DNA of 64,000 nucleotides, taken from NCBI RefSeq assembly GCF_023935105.1, contig NZ_CP096040.1:1550001-1614000 (forward strand), read 5' to 3'. The stretch's first letter is position 1, and each line of letters opens with the position of its first letter. Below are positions 11,101 through 20,019 of this stretch, in pieces. Below the pieces are notes generated by a model. It saw only the letters and a list, made by a program, of their open reading frames with translations. It made no database searches and was not told the DNA's origin. This DNA comes from Caulobacter segnis. Lineage in GTDB: Bacteria; Pseudomonadota; Alphaproteobacteria; Caulobacterales; Caulobacteraceae. The translations under genes and the position numbers were made by a program.

Positions 11101-13421
11101 CAGCGGGTCTCCAGCGTCAGACCAACGATGCGCGGCTCGCTCAGCAGGGCCACGCCGGCGTCGGCGCGGTCGTACTGGCTGTACGTCGCGTTCAGCAGGT
11201 TCTTGCCATAGACGTACGCGCCCCAGTGCTCGCGCTCATAGCCGAAGCGTCCGTTGAACAGCAGGCGCGACTTGACCACGCCGTCCTGGCTCTGGACCAT
11301 CCCGGCCTCCGAATAGGCCTTGGCGCGGTAGTTGCCGTCCAGGTGGGCGATGAAGCCGTTGTCCCAGCGATAGTCGGCGCCCGCCGCCAGGGTCCAATGC
11401 GGCGCGTAGGGGAATTCCGAGCCCGACAGGTCGCGGGTGTCCGAGCCGCTGCTGACGGTGAATGCGTCGAACTTGGTCCGGGTGTAGCCCAGCGAGGCGT
11501 ACCAGGAGAGTTGCGGCGTCACCCGCTGGGCGATCTCGGCCTCGAAGCCGTAGAGGTGCGACTTGCCGGCGTTCTCGACCTGGAAGTCGTAGCTGTTCAA
11601 GCCCAGGTTCACCGTCACCTGCTGGTCGGTCCAGTCGACATAGAAGGCGTTGGCGTTGACCGTCAGGCTGCCGTCCAGCCAGGCGGTGCGCAGCGAGGCC
11701 TCGTAGTTCCAGGTGTATTCCGGATCGTAGGCGACGACGGTCGAGCGCGCCTGGTTCACCGTCGAGCCGCCCGAGCGATAGCCCCGCTGTGCCGTCAGGC
11801 TCGTGCTGATGTCCTGCGTCCAGGCGTACTTCAGCCCGACCTTGGGCAAGAAGGCGTTGAAGGTGCGGGTGTCGGCGGGGGCGTTGGAGCCGGCCTGGGC
11901 GACCATGTTGGCCACGAAGGCGTTCACCTGGGTCACGTAGGGCGCATAGGCGCCGAAGGCCGCCGGACTGGGATAGGTCCCCGTGAAGGTCGCCTTCTGA
12001 GTCGTGGCGATGGTGTTCTTCTCGTGGTCGTAGCGGAAGCCGCCCAGCAGGGTCAGCCTGTCGGTCAGGGCGAAGCTGGCGTCGGCGAAGATGGCGCTGG
12101 TCTCGACCTGGTTGGGCTGGTCGCCAGCGTAGCTGACCGGCACCACCGGCAGGGCGGCGATGTAGAGGTTCGCGAAGGCGTTGGCCTGGGCCGCGGCGGC
12201 GGCCTGCTGGGCGGCGGTGGGCGACGGCGCGCCGGCCAGTAGGGTCGAGGTCAGCACGCTGACCAGGGTGGCGCGCGGGAAGGCGACATTGACCTGGCTG
12301 GCCAGGAAGTCCTGGGTGTCGCGCTGGGAATGCCACAGGCCGATCAGGCCCTTCAGCCGCTCGCCCTCATAGTTCAGCCGCAGCTCCTGCGACGTGGTGT
12401 CGGTGTCCTGGTTGTGCTGGCCGTACGAGGTCCGCGCCGGCAGGAAGTCGATGTCGTAGGTGGCGTCGGTCTTGACCGTGTTGAACGAGGCGATGGCGTT
12501 CAGGGTCAGCTTGTCGGTGAGCGCGTACGAGATGTCGGCGGTCAGGATGTCGGTCTTGGCCTTGGTGCGGCTTGGGTCGCCCGACAGGTCGATGCGGTGC
12601 TTGTAGTAGTCGGGCCGGTCGACGCGCGAATAGGTGAACTGGTAGCCCGCGTCGCGATCGTTGTGGGCCACGGTCAGCATCGCCCGCAGGCCCGGCAGGG
12701 CGGTGGGCGTGAACAGCAGCTTGCCGCGGATGTACAGATTGTCGACCGCGTCGATGTCGCGCTTCAGGGTCGGGTTGTAGATGAAGCCGTCGCTGTCCTT
12801 CTTCTCGGCCGCGACGCGGAAGGCCAGCTGGTCCTGGACGATCGGACCGCTGACGGCCAGGGCGAAGGTGCGCTCGTCGCCGCTGGCGATGTTCACGCGG
12901 GCGCGGCCCTGGAAGGTCTGGGTCGGGTTGGCCGAGGTGATGATCACCGCGCCGGCCAGCGAATTGCGGCCCTGCAGGGTCGACTGCGGTCCGCGCAGCA
13001 CCTCGACCTGGCCGATGTCCCACATCTCCAGCGGGCCGCTGTAGGTGGCCTCCATCGGCAGAGCCGCGCCGTCGACATAGATGGTCGCCAGGCCGCCGGT
13101 GCCGCCGCCCGAGACGTTCATGTTGCTGACGCCGCGAATCGTGAAGCCGGTCTTGCCGTAGGTCTCGCTCATGTTCGCTGTGCGGGCGACCACGTCGTAG
13201 AAGGTCTGGATGTTCTCGCGCTCGATCCGGGCGGCGGTGGTCACCGCGACGCTGGTGACTGTCTGCTGCAGGCTGCGATTCGACTTCTCGCCGGTGACGA
13301 CCACGGCCTCGACGGCGGTCGCCTGATCGTCGGCCGTCGCCATCGGGGCGGTCTCGGCCGCCCAGGCGCCGTGCGCCGCAAAGAGACCGAGCGCACTGGC
13401 CGCCAGCAACATCCGCTTCAT
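11097..13421 (-). CDS. TonB-dependent receptor, siderophore/iron type
   Basis: 774 residues. ATG 13421 is preceded at seven bases by GGGGA and gives a clean signal peptide (MKRMLLAASALGLFAAHGAWA). The TonB-box region is VEAVVVTGEKSN; the plug contains GFTIRGVSNMN, IYVDGAALP and IGQVEVLRGPQSTLQGRNSL, the signature of ferric-siderophore receptors such as FecA/FepA relatives. The barrel ends in Trp (LTLETRW). It is shorter than the sugar TBDRs here and differs in plug sequence. A Fur-like box lies 52-70 bases upstream, and two membrane-protein genes follow with overlapping ends. The specific ligand is not readable from sequence. Confidence 0.88.
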   Translation of the reverse strand: MKRMLLAASALGLFAAHGAWAAETAPMATADDQATAVEAVVVTGEKSNRSLQQTVTSVAVTTAARIERENIQTFYDVVARTANMSETYGKTGFTIRGVSNMNVSGGGTGGLATIYVDGAALPMEATYSGPLEMWDIGQVEVLRGPQSTLQGRNSLAGAVIITSANPTQTFQGRARVNIASGDERTFALAVSGPIVQDQLAFRVAAEKKDSDGFIYNPTLKRDIDAVDNLYIRGKLLFTPTALPGLRAMLTVAHNDRDAGYQFTYSRVDRPDYYKHRIDLSGDPSRTKAKTDILTADISYALTDKLTLNAIASFNTVKTDATYDIDFLPARTSYGQHNQDTDTTSQELRLNYEGERLKGLIGLWHSQRDTQDFLASQVNVAFPRATLVSVLTSTLLAGAPSPTAAQQAAAAAQANAFANLYIAALPVVPVSYAGDQPNQVETSAIFADASFALTDRLTLLGGFRYDHEKNTIATTQKATFTGTYPSPAAFGAYAPYVTQVNAFVANMVAQAGSNAPADTRTFNAFLPKVGLKYAWTQDISTSLTAQRGYRSGGSTVNQARSTVVAYDPEYTWNYEASLRTAWLDGSLTVNANAFYVDWTDQQVTVNLGLNSYDFQVENAGKSHLYGFEAEIAQRVTPQLSWYASLGYTRTKFDAFTVSSGSDTRDLSGSEFPYAPHWTLAAGADYRWDNGFIAHLDGNYRAKAYSEAGMVQSQDGVVKSRLLFNGRFGYEREHWGAYVYGKNLLNATYSQYDRADAGVALLSEPRIVGLTLETRW

Positions 13422-13468
13422 CAAACTATCCCCGCCACAAAACCCGTGGGAGGGCGCTTACTTTGGCT

Positions 13469-13501
13469 TGATTATGCGAGTCAATCTCATTCGCATAATC
13501 A
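13469..13501 (-). promoter_or_regulatory. Fur-like box inside an 11-base inverted repeat
   Basis: Arms TGATTATGCGA (13469-13479) and TCGCATAATCA (13491-13501) are perfect complements around an 11-base spacer. Read on the minus strand, 13491-13473 is AATGAGATTGACTCGCATA, which I count as matching a classical Fur 19-mer (AATGAGAATGATTCTCATT) at 15 positions. It lies upstream of the iron-type receptor. Confidence 0.7.
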
Positions 13502-13515
13502 TGGGGCGTGACGAT

Positions 13516-14691
13516 CTACAAATAGCGCATCCACGGCCAGGGACTGGCGCGCTTGACGGGGCCGAACCAGCGGCAGGCGAACCAGCAAGGGATCGCGACC
13601 AGCACCGCCAGCAGCCAGATCGCGCCGACGCCGGGCAGCGCCCAGGTCTCGCCCTGGTTGGGACCGAACGCCAGCCGCGCCGCCAGCTGCAGCAGGTGCA
13701 GGGCGTAGAGGTGGATCAGGTAGAAGAACAGCGGGGCGGCGCCCAGCACCGCCAGCGCGCCGACCAGACGGGCGGGCGCCTTCTCCAAAGCCGCCAGCAT
13801 CAGGGCGCCGACGCCCAGGGTCAGCAGCAGGAAGTCGGCCGATGGCGGGTACTTGGTGAAGTTCAGCCAACTCATGACCGTCCTTCCGGGGCTGGACCCG
13901 ACGCTCCAGGCCAGCGGCTCGCCGTACAGGTTCGTCGCGCGCAGGATCGACAGCAGGACCAGCATGGCCAAGCCGGCCAGGACCAGGCGGTCGCGACGTT
14001 CCGACCAGGCGCGAACGAACCAGGGCCCGATGGCGTAGCCCAGCGCCGCCACGCCGATCCAGGGCAGCAGCGGATACGAGGTCCGAGCCCGCGCGCCCCA
14101 GGGCAGCTCGATGAAGTCGCGATCGTGCAGCACCGCCCAGAGCGCGTGGTCGGGCTGTTCGGGCGCGACGGTGATCGGATCCAGCAGGTTGTGACCCAGC
14201 ACGATCACCAGGCCGACCGCGATCAGCCAGAGACGGGGCAGGCGGACCAGCGCCGAGAGGGCGATCATCGACAGGCCGATCGCCCAGATGACCTGCAGAT
14301 AGATCGTCTTGGGCGTAAGCGAGAAGCTCCAGGCGAAGCTGACCAGGGTCAGCTCCAGCGCCACCAGGAACAGACCGCGCTTCAACAGGAAGCCCGAGGC
14401 CGCCCCATGGCCCCGTTCCGCGCCGCCCTGCTTCTGGCCATACAACCACGCGCCCAGGCCTGTCAGGGCCACGAACACTGGCGCGCAGAAGTGAGCGGCC
14501 AGGCGCGTGAAGAACAGGGCGGGCTCGGTCTTCTCCACGTCCATCGGGTCGGAGACCTGGGCGTGGATGAAGAAGAACTCCCGCACGTGGTCGACCATCA
14601 TCAGCAGCATCACCAGGCCGCGCAGGGCGTCGATCGAGCGGATACGGCCGGCGGCCGAAGCGCCCAGCGAGGAGGTGGTTGACAGCGTCAT
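13516..14691 (-). CDS. DUF1624/HGSNAT-like membrane acyltransferase
   Basis: A 391-residue polytopic membrane protein. RIRSIDALRGLVMLLMMVDH at the first helix is the hallmark of DUF1624 (heparan-alpha-glucosaminide N-acetyltransferase-like), and the conserved His of VDH is present. About ten helices follow, with FFYLIHLYALHL near the C-terminus. Family members transfer acyl groups across the membrane; the substrate here is unknown. It is divergent from a TBDR gene with only 48 bases between the starts, in which a Zur-like palindrome sits, so the pair may share metal control. Its stop lies 15 bases from the Fur-like repeat of the next gene. Confidence 0.8.
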   Translation of the reverse strand: MTLSTTSSLGASAAGRIRSIDALRGLVMLLMMVDHVREFFFIHAQVSDPMDVEKTEPALFFTRLAAHFCAPVFVALTGLGAWLYGQKQGGAERGHGAASGFLLKRGLFLVALELTLVSFAWSFSLTPKTIYLQVIWAIGLSMIALSALVRLPRLWLIAVGLVIVLGHNLLDPITVAPEQPDHALWAVLHDRDFIELPWGARARTSYPLLPWIGVAALGYAIGPWFVRAWSERRDRLVLAGLAMLVLLSILRATNLYGEPLAWSVGSSPGRTVMSWLNFTKYPPSADFLLLTLGVGALMLAALEKAPARLVGALAVLGAAPLFFYLIHLYALHLLQLAARLAFGPNQGETWALPGVGAIWLLAVLVAIPCWFACRWFGPVKRASPWPWMRYL

Positions 14692-14706
14692 GGTCCATTG
14701 CGTAGC

Positions 14707-14721
14707 TGTTATGAAATAACA
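14707..14721. promoter_or_regulatory. Zur-like palindrome TGTTATgaaATAACA
   Basis: A perfect six-base inverted repeat around GAA, followed by TTAC so that the right half reads ATAACATTAC. This resembles the Zur operator core known from E. coli (TGTTATA-N-TATAACATTTC). It occupies most of the 48-base divergent gap between the DUF1624 and receptor genes, where it could control both. Confidence 0.6.
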
Positions 14722-14739
14722 TTACAACGGAGTTTCTCC

Positions 14740-16806
14740 TTGCCCCTGTCGTGGAGCTGCGCGAGCGCGTGCCTGCTGGCCCTGGCCGCCCCGGATTCGG
14801 CCGATACGGCCGTCGCCGTCGAGCCCGAGGCCCATGCGGTGGGGAAGATCGTCATCCTGGGCCGACGCGGCGCGCCACGCGACCTGACCCTGGGGGCGGG
14901 CGAGGTCACCCAGGCGACCTCGCCGTCCAGCCGCTCGGTCGAGCGCGATCTGCTGGACGCGGTCGGCGCGGGTCGCCTGGCCGACGCCCTGGAGCTGACC
15001 AGCGGCGTCAGCCAGCAGAACAACCGCGGCGGCTTCATGGACAACTTCGCGATCCGGGGCTTCCTGGGCACGCCGGACGGCGGGGCCGAGTACTATGTCG
15101 ACGGCTTCCTGGCCAACCGGGGCCTGGCCCCGCCCCGTGACCCGGCCACGGCCGAGCGGATCGAGATTCTGAAGGGGCCGGCCGGCGCGCTGTTCGGCGA
15201 CATCGATCCGGCCGGCCGCGTCAACATCGTCTCCAAGACGCCCCGGTTCGACCGCGCCGCCAGCGTCGCGGCCACGGTCGGCTCGTTCGGCCTGCGCCGG
15301 GGCGAGGTCGATGTCACCGGATCGCTGGGCGAGACCGTCGCGGGCCGCCTTGTCGTCGCCGACGAGAAGAGCGACGGCTGGCGCGATCATGTCGACCTGC
15401 ATCGCCGGGCCGTGGCGCCGTCCCTGACCTGGAAGCCGAGCGACGCCCTGAGGGTGATCTATGTCGGCGAATTCACCACCTTCGACGCGCCGTTCGATCG
15501 CGGCGTGCCGGCGGTGAACGGTGACGCGCTGGCCCTGCCGCGCTCGCGCTTCTACGGCGAGCCAGGCGATGGGACGACACGCTTCCGCAATGAGCGTCAG
15601 CAGCTGACGAGCGAGGCCCGCCTGTCATCCGACTGGACCCTGACCGCCGGCGCGGCCTGGCGCGAGGGCTCCATGCACGGCTTCTCCAGCGACCAGTCGC
15701 GGCTGGTGGGCCGTACGCTGTGGCGTCAGCGGCGCGAGCGCGACTACACGGTCGAGGACCTGTCGGGCCGGATCGAGCTGAACGGCCGCGTCGGCGCGCA
15801 CCGACTGGGCGTCGGGCTCAAGGGCTATACGATGGACTATCGCGAGAAGCTGCTGCGCCGGAACCCCAGCGCTACGGCGCCCCACGCGATCGACATCGAC
15901 AATCCCGTCTACGGCGGCCAGGCCCTGTCGCTGCTGCCGTTCACCGACAACCGCGAGACCCGGAAGGTGGCGACGCTCTACGTCCAGGACCTGTGGCAGG
16001 TCTCGGAGAAGCTCAGCCTGGTCGCCGGTCTGCGGGCCGACGCGTACCGCCAGAAGATCCGCAACAACCGCACCGGCGCGGTCGGCGAGACCAAGGACCA
16101 GCCCGTCGACTACCGCCTGGCGGCGCGCTATCGGCTGGGCGACGCCTGGACCGCCCACGCCAGCTACGGCCGCTCGTTCCTGCTGAACTCGGGCACCGGC
16201 CGGAACGGCCAGGACTTCGCGCCGGAAGAAGGCAAGGGCTGGGAGCTGGGCCTCGCCGGGGCCTGGCCGGGCGTCGACCTGGCCGTCACCGCCTTCGACA
16301 TCGACAAGCGCAACATCCTGGCCAACGACCCGGTGGACGCCAGCTTCCTGGCTCCGGTCGGCAGGCTGACCAGCAAGGGCGTCGAGCTCGACGGCGCGTT
16401 CGAGGTCACGGCCGCCTGGAAGGTGGTGGTCAACTACGCCTGGACCCGCGCGCGGGCCGACGACGTCGCCTTCGCCACGCCCGACGTGCTGGACGTGCCC
16501 GAGCACCAGGGTGGCGCCTTCGCGGTCGGGCGGTTCGACACCGGACGCGGGACCACCTGGTCGCTGACGCTCGGCGCGGCCTATGTCGGCGATCGGGCCG
16601 GGGCGCTGGACGGTAGCGGGCTGCGGCTGCCAGCCTACTGGAAGGCCAAGGCGGCGCTCGCGTACGGCCTGACCCCCGGCCTCGACCTGAGGCTGGACGT
16701 CGACAACCTGTTCGACGCGCACTACGCCCAGAGCAGCTACAGCCCGGTCTGGGTGTTCCCGGGCGCGCCGCGCACGGTGCGGGCGACGCTGCGGGCTCGG
16801 CTCTAG
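14740..16806 (+). CDS. TonB-dependent receptor, FhuA/siderophore-like, possibly zinc-linked
   Basis: 688 residues. TTG 14740 is the likely start: CGGAG lies seven bases ahead, and a start further upstream would run through the palindromic operator. A short signal-like segment (WSCASACLLALAAPDSA) follows. The plug has LELTSGVSQQNNRGGFMDNF, IRGF, YYVDGFL and IEILKGPAGALFGDIDPAGR, matching FhuA/FoxA-type receptors. The barrel ends VRATLRARL, without the usual terminal aromatic residue. The operator at 14707 suggests zinc control, hence uptake of a zinc chelate, but iron or another siderophore is possible. The stop codon overlaps the stop of the convergent LacI gene. Confidence 0.82.
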   Translation: MPLSWSCASACLLALAAPDSADTAVAVEPEAHAVGKIVILGRRGAPRDLTLGAGEVTQATSPSSRSVERDLLDAVGAGRLADALELTSGVSQQNNRGGFMDNFAIRGFLGTPDGGAEYYVDGFLANRGLAPPRDPATAERIEILKGPAGALFGDIDPAGRVNIVSKTPRFDRAASVAATVGSFGLRRGEVDVTGSLGETVAGRLVVADEKSDGWRDHVDLHRRAVAPSLTWKPSDALRVIYVGEFTTFDAPFDRGVPAVNGDALALPRSRFYGEPGDGTTRFRNERQQLTSEARLSSDWTLTAGAAWREGSMHGFSSDQSRLVGRTLWRQRRERDYTVEDLSGRIELNGRVGAHRLGVGLKGYTMDYREKLLRRNPSATAPHAIDIDNPVYGGQALSLLPFTDNRETRKVATLYVQDLWQVSEKLSLVAGLRADAYRQKIRNNRTGAVGETKDQPVDYRLAARYRLGDAWTAHASYGRSFLLNSGTGRNGQDFAPEEGKGWELGLAGAWPGVDLAVTAFDIDKRNILANDPVDASFLAPVGRLTSKGVELDGAFEVTAAWKVVVNYAWTRARADDVAFATPDVLDVPEHQGGAFAVGRFDTGRGTTWSLTLGAAYVGDRAGALDGSGLRLPAYWKAKAALAYGLTPGLDLRLDVDNLFDAHYAQSSYSPVWVFPGAPRTVRATLRARL

Positions 16807-17831
16807 GCTTTCGGGGCGGCGGTCGAGGCGCGCGGGACCAGGGTCAGCTCGGCGTTGACGTGGCGCGAGGTCTCGTCGTCGCCATCGTGCCGGGCGAGGT
16901 TGGCGGCCATCGACACGGCGGTGGCGGCCATGTCGGCGATCGGCTGGCGGATGGTTGTCAGCTCGGGCCACACCGTGGAGGCCACGGGCGTATCGTCGAA
17001 GCCGCCGATGCTGAGCTCGCTGGGCACGTCCAGGCCCAGGCCGTGAGCCACCGCGCTGACGGCGGCGGCCATGTCGTCGTTGGCGGCGAAGATCGCCGTG
17101 GGGCGCTTGCCCGCGCCCAGCAGCTGGCGCGCGGCGTCCAGCCCCGAGCGGTAGGTGAAGTCGCCCTCGGCCACGAAGGCGTCGGGAACCTTCAGGTCCG
17201 CCTCGGCCATGGTCGCGCGGAAACCGTCCTCGCGGCGGCGGGCGGTGGAGTGCCGGGCGTCGCCACGGATGAACGCGATGTCGACATGGCCCAGGTCGAT
17301 CAGGTGCCGGGTCATCATCCGCGCGCCTTCGTAGTCGTCGACGAAGACCGAGGCCTTGTCGGGACGCGGGGCGGCGGTGGCGAAGCTGACCGAGGGCACG
17401 CCCTCGCTCTCGAGATAGGCGAAGACCTCCGGATCGTCGCACAGCGGCGGCGGCAGGACGATGGCCCGCACCCCCGCCTCGACCAGCTTGCGCACGGCGG
17501 CCAGTGGGGTCGGGTGGGCCGGGGTCGGCTCGATCAGCAGCTGGCTGCCGCTGGCGCTGGCTTCCTTGAACGCGCCCATGAGGAAGTTGCTGAGGTTCGA
17601 CGAGTTCGGGTTCGAATAGAGCAGGCCGATCTGGGCGATGCCGGTGCGGGTGGCGCGGGCCAGGGCGTTGGGGCGATAGCCCAGGGTCTGGATCGCCGCG
17701 TTGACCCGCTCGCGGACCTGGGCGCTGACATGCGGATAGTCGTTGACCACCCGCGAGGCCGTCATCGACGAGACCCCCGCGTGGCGCGCCACGTCATGGA
17801 TGGTGGGCGTGTGCCGCCGCTGTCCGCTCAA
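16803..17831 (-). CDS. LacI-family transcriptional regulator (paralogue A)
   Basis: 342 residues from TTG 17831. The open frame extends to 18254, but that extension is low-complexity and unlike the family. The leader GCGAGGGCG before this TTG matches the one before the paralogue at 21805. The helix-turn-helix is TIHDVARHAGVSSMTASRVV, followed by a hinge helix (RPNALARATRT) and a periplasmic-binding-protein-like sugar domain (FIRGDARHS, FTYRSGLDAARQLL, PTAIFAANDDMAAA, GFDDTPVASTVWPELTTI). It is divergent from the GH97-GH43 operon, and a palindromic LacI-type operator lies between them. It probably represses that operon and is released by a sugar; the inducer is unknown. Confidence 0.88.
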   Translation of the reverse strand: MSGQRRHTPTIHDVARHAGVSSMTASRVVNDYPHVSAQVRERVNAAIQTLGYRPNALARATRTGIAQIGLLYSNPNSSNLSNFLMGAFKEASASGSQLLIEPTPAHPTPLAAVRKLVEAGVRAIVLPPPLCDDPEVFAYLESEGVPSVSFATAAPRPDKASVFVDDYEGARMMTRHLIDLGHVDIAFIRGDARHSTARRREDGFRATMAEADLKVPDAFVAEGDFTYRSGLDAARQLLGAGKRPTAIFAANDDMAAAVSAVAHGLGLDVPSELSIGGFDDTPVASTVWPELTTIRQPIADMAATAVSMAANLARHDGDDETSRHVNAELTLVPRASTAAPKA

Positions 17832-17975
17832 GATCGCCCTCGCAATTGGCGCGACTCTCTCATGGGCGCGCCTGGTCGGCACTCTATCGAAGTCGGCGCC
17901 TCCCTGTCCAAGCGCTCGCGCGCGGATCGCCGCCGCCTGTCGACGATGGCTTGCCAAGGTCGTCGTAGTCGGTTC

Positions 17976-17989
17976 TGATATCGTTATCA
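17976..17989. promoter_or_regulatory. LacI-type operator TGATATCGTTATCA
   Basis: A 14-base near-perfect palindrome with a central CG, the usual LacI-family layout. It lies 54 bases before the GH97 start and 145 bases before the divergent LacI start. Related sites are at 21778, 26283, 26348, 26530 and 26587. Confidence 0.8.
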
Positions 17990-18042
17990 CAAATCGCCGC
18001 CGCGAGCCGTCGGCGTGAACGAAAAGCCGTTGGGGAAGAAGC

Positions 18043-20019
18043 GTGTCGGGAACAGATCCTGCGAAATCCGGAAAAGCGAATGGCCGTGGTCCCGCGCGGC
18101 GCGGGGTGCTGGCCGGAGCCGGCGCGGCGCTGCTGGCCGGCCCGGCCTGGGCCAAGGGCGACGGACACGAGATCGTCTCGCCGGACGGCCGCCTTCGCCT
18201 GCGACTGGGCCTGGGCGCGAAGGGGCCGGTCTGGAGCGTGACGCGCGCTAGCAAGCCGATCTTGGCCGCCAGCCCGATGGGCCTGGTGACGGCCGACGGC
18301 CAACGCCTGGGTCATGGCGCGCGTGTCGCGGGGAGCAGCCGCCGGCGCGAGGGTGGTGACTGGGTTCCGCCCTATGGGATCCGCCGACGCTACGACCAGA
18401 CCTGCTCGGAGCTGACGGTCGAGTTCGTCCAGCCCGACACCGGCGTGCGCTTCGCGGTGGTGGCGCGGGCCTATGACCGCGGCTGCGCGGTCCGCTACGT
18501 GCTGCGTCACGCGCCTGGCGGGGCCTTGAAGCTGAAAGGCGAGGCGACCGGCTTCGTCCTGCCACCTCGGACCGTCGTCTACGCCAGCCGCGACGAGGGT
18601 GAGTACTATCGGACCGCCTCGGCGGACGTCGGCCCCGCGCCGCATCCGGCCCTGACCGCCAGCTCGGACAAGGAGACGATGGCCGACCTGCCGGTGACCG
18701 CCTTGGTCCCCGGCGCGGCGGTGCTGATCGCCGAGTCCGACCGCCTGGACTATCCCCGCGCCATGCTGAGGGCCCAGGGTGGGACCCTGGTGACGCACAT
18801 GATGCGCTATCCGGCCCGGGCCGACGGCTATTCGGGACCCGGCGACACGCCGCCCGAGGACAGCTTCGACTTCGCGGTCGGCCAGGCCAGCCCCTGGCGC
18901 GTGCTGGTGGTCGCCGACAACGAGGCGGGCCTGGTCGAGCGCGCCGACCTGATCACCACCCTGGCCAGTCCCAATCGCCTGGGCGACGTCTCGTGGATCA
19001 AGCCAGGCCGCGCGGTGCGGGTGCGCAAGCCCTACGGCATGGCCGGGACGATGGACGTCATCGCCTTCGCCGCCGCACGCAAGCTCGACTACATCGAGTT
19101 CGACGCCCACTGGTACGGCGACGGCACCGACCCCAGTGACGCCACCCAGGCCATTCCGGCCCTGGACATGCCGGCCATCGTCGCCGCGGCGCGCGCGAAG
19201 GGGCTGGGCGTCATCCTCTATGTCGACCGCGTGCCGGTCATGCGCCAGCGCGACGCCATCCTGGCCACCTACAAGGCCTGGGGCGTGGCGGGGATCAAGT
19301 TCGGCTTCGTCTGGGAAGGGCGGCAGTCGGACAACCGGTTCATCGCCGACCTGGTCCGCGCGTGCGGCGAGCACAAGCTGCTGGTGAACCTGCACGACAA
19401 CCTGCGTCCGGCCGGGCTGGAGCGGACCTATCCCAACTACGTCGCCCTGGAGGGCGTGCGCGGCAACGAGCAGTTCCCGACCGCGCGCCACAACGTCACC
19501 CTGCCGTTCACCCGGGCCGTGGCGGGGCCGATCGACTACACCATCTGCTACGCCCACGCGCGCAACCAGACGACCAACGCCCACCAGCTGGCGATGGCGG
19601 CCGTCTACTATAACCCGCTGACCTTCCTCTATTGGTACGACGCGCCCGAGAAATACGCGGGCAAGCCATGGCCGGAGCTGGCCTGGTTCGACGAATGCCC
19701 GACGACCTGGGACGAGACCCGGGCCCTGGCCGGCAAGATCGGCGAGTACGTCGTGGTGGCCCGCCGCAGCGGCGATCGCTGGTTCCTGGGCGCGATGACC
19801 AACGAGACGCCGCGCGTGCTGAAGATCCCGCTGGATTTCCTGGGCAAGGGAACGCGCCGGGCGCGGGTGTTCGCCGACGGCGAGGCCGGCGCCCCGGCGA
19901 ACCAGACGCCGGTGATGGTCTCCGAAAGCCGCGTGGATGGGACCGGTATCCTGACCCTTGACCTCAAGCCCAGCGGCGGCCAAGCCGTGCTCTTCGAAGC
20001 GGCTGAGACCGGGGCATGA
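18043..20019 (+). CDS. GH97 glycoside hydrolase (alpha-glucosidase/alpha-galactosidase family)
   Basis: 658 residues from GTG 18043, preceded by GGGGAAGAAG. The N-terminus has a twin-arginine-like signal (ARRGVLAGAGAALLAGPAWA). The N-terminal beta-sandwich starts at SPDGRLRLRL. The barrel contains YIEFDAHWYG, GVAGIKFGFV, VNLHDNLRPAGLERTYPNY and ALEGVRGNE, all typical of GH97. At the position where retaining alpha-galactosidases carry the nucleophile Asp (IKxDF), this enzyme has Gly421, as in the inverting SusB type; Glu470 of ALEGVRG is a probable general base. That favours inverting hydrolysis, but the sugar is uncertain. It is the first gene of an operon with GH43 (four-base overlap). Confidence 0.88.
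   Translation: MSGTDPAKSGKANGRGPARRGVLAGAGAALLAGPAWAKGDGHEIVSPDGRLRLRLGLGAKGPVWSVTRASKPILAASPMGLVTADGQRLGHGARVAGSSRRREGGDWVPPYGIRRRYDQTCSELTVEFVQPDTGVRFAVVARAYDRGCAVRYVLRHAPGGALKLKGEATGFVLPPRTVVYASRDEGEYYRTASADVGPAPHPALTASSDKETMADLPVTALVPGAAVLIAESDRLDYPRAMLRAQGGTLVTHMMRYPARADGYSGPGDTPPEDSFDFAVGQASPWRVLVVADNEAGLVERADLITTLASPNRLGDVSWIKPGRAVRVRKPYGMAGTMDVIAFAAARKLDYIEFDAHWYGDGTDPSDATQAIPALDMPAIVAAARAKGLGVILYVDRVPVMRQRDAILATYKAWGVAGIKFGFVWEGRQSDNRFIADLVRACGEHKLLVNLHDNLRPAGLERTYPNYVALEGVRGNEQFPTARHNVTLPFTRAVAGPIDYTICYAHARNQTTNAHQLAMAAVYYNPLTFLYWYDAPEKYAGKPWPELAWFDECPTTWDETRALAGKIGEYVVVARRSGDRWFLGAMTNETPRVLKIPLDFLGKGTRRARVFADGEAGAPANQTPVMVSESRVDGTGILTLDLKPSGGQAVLFEAAETGA

Noticed and set aside
16803-18254. 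A 483-residue form of the first LacI regulator
   Set aside because: The extra N-terminus is low-complexity and crosses the GH97 promoter and start. The TTG at 17831 matches the paralogue.
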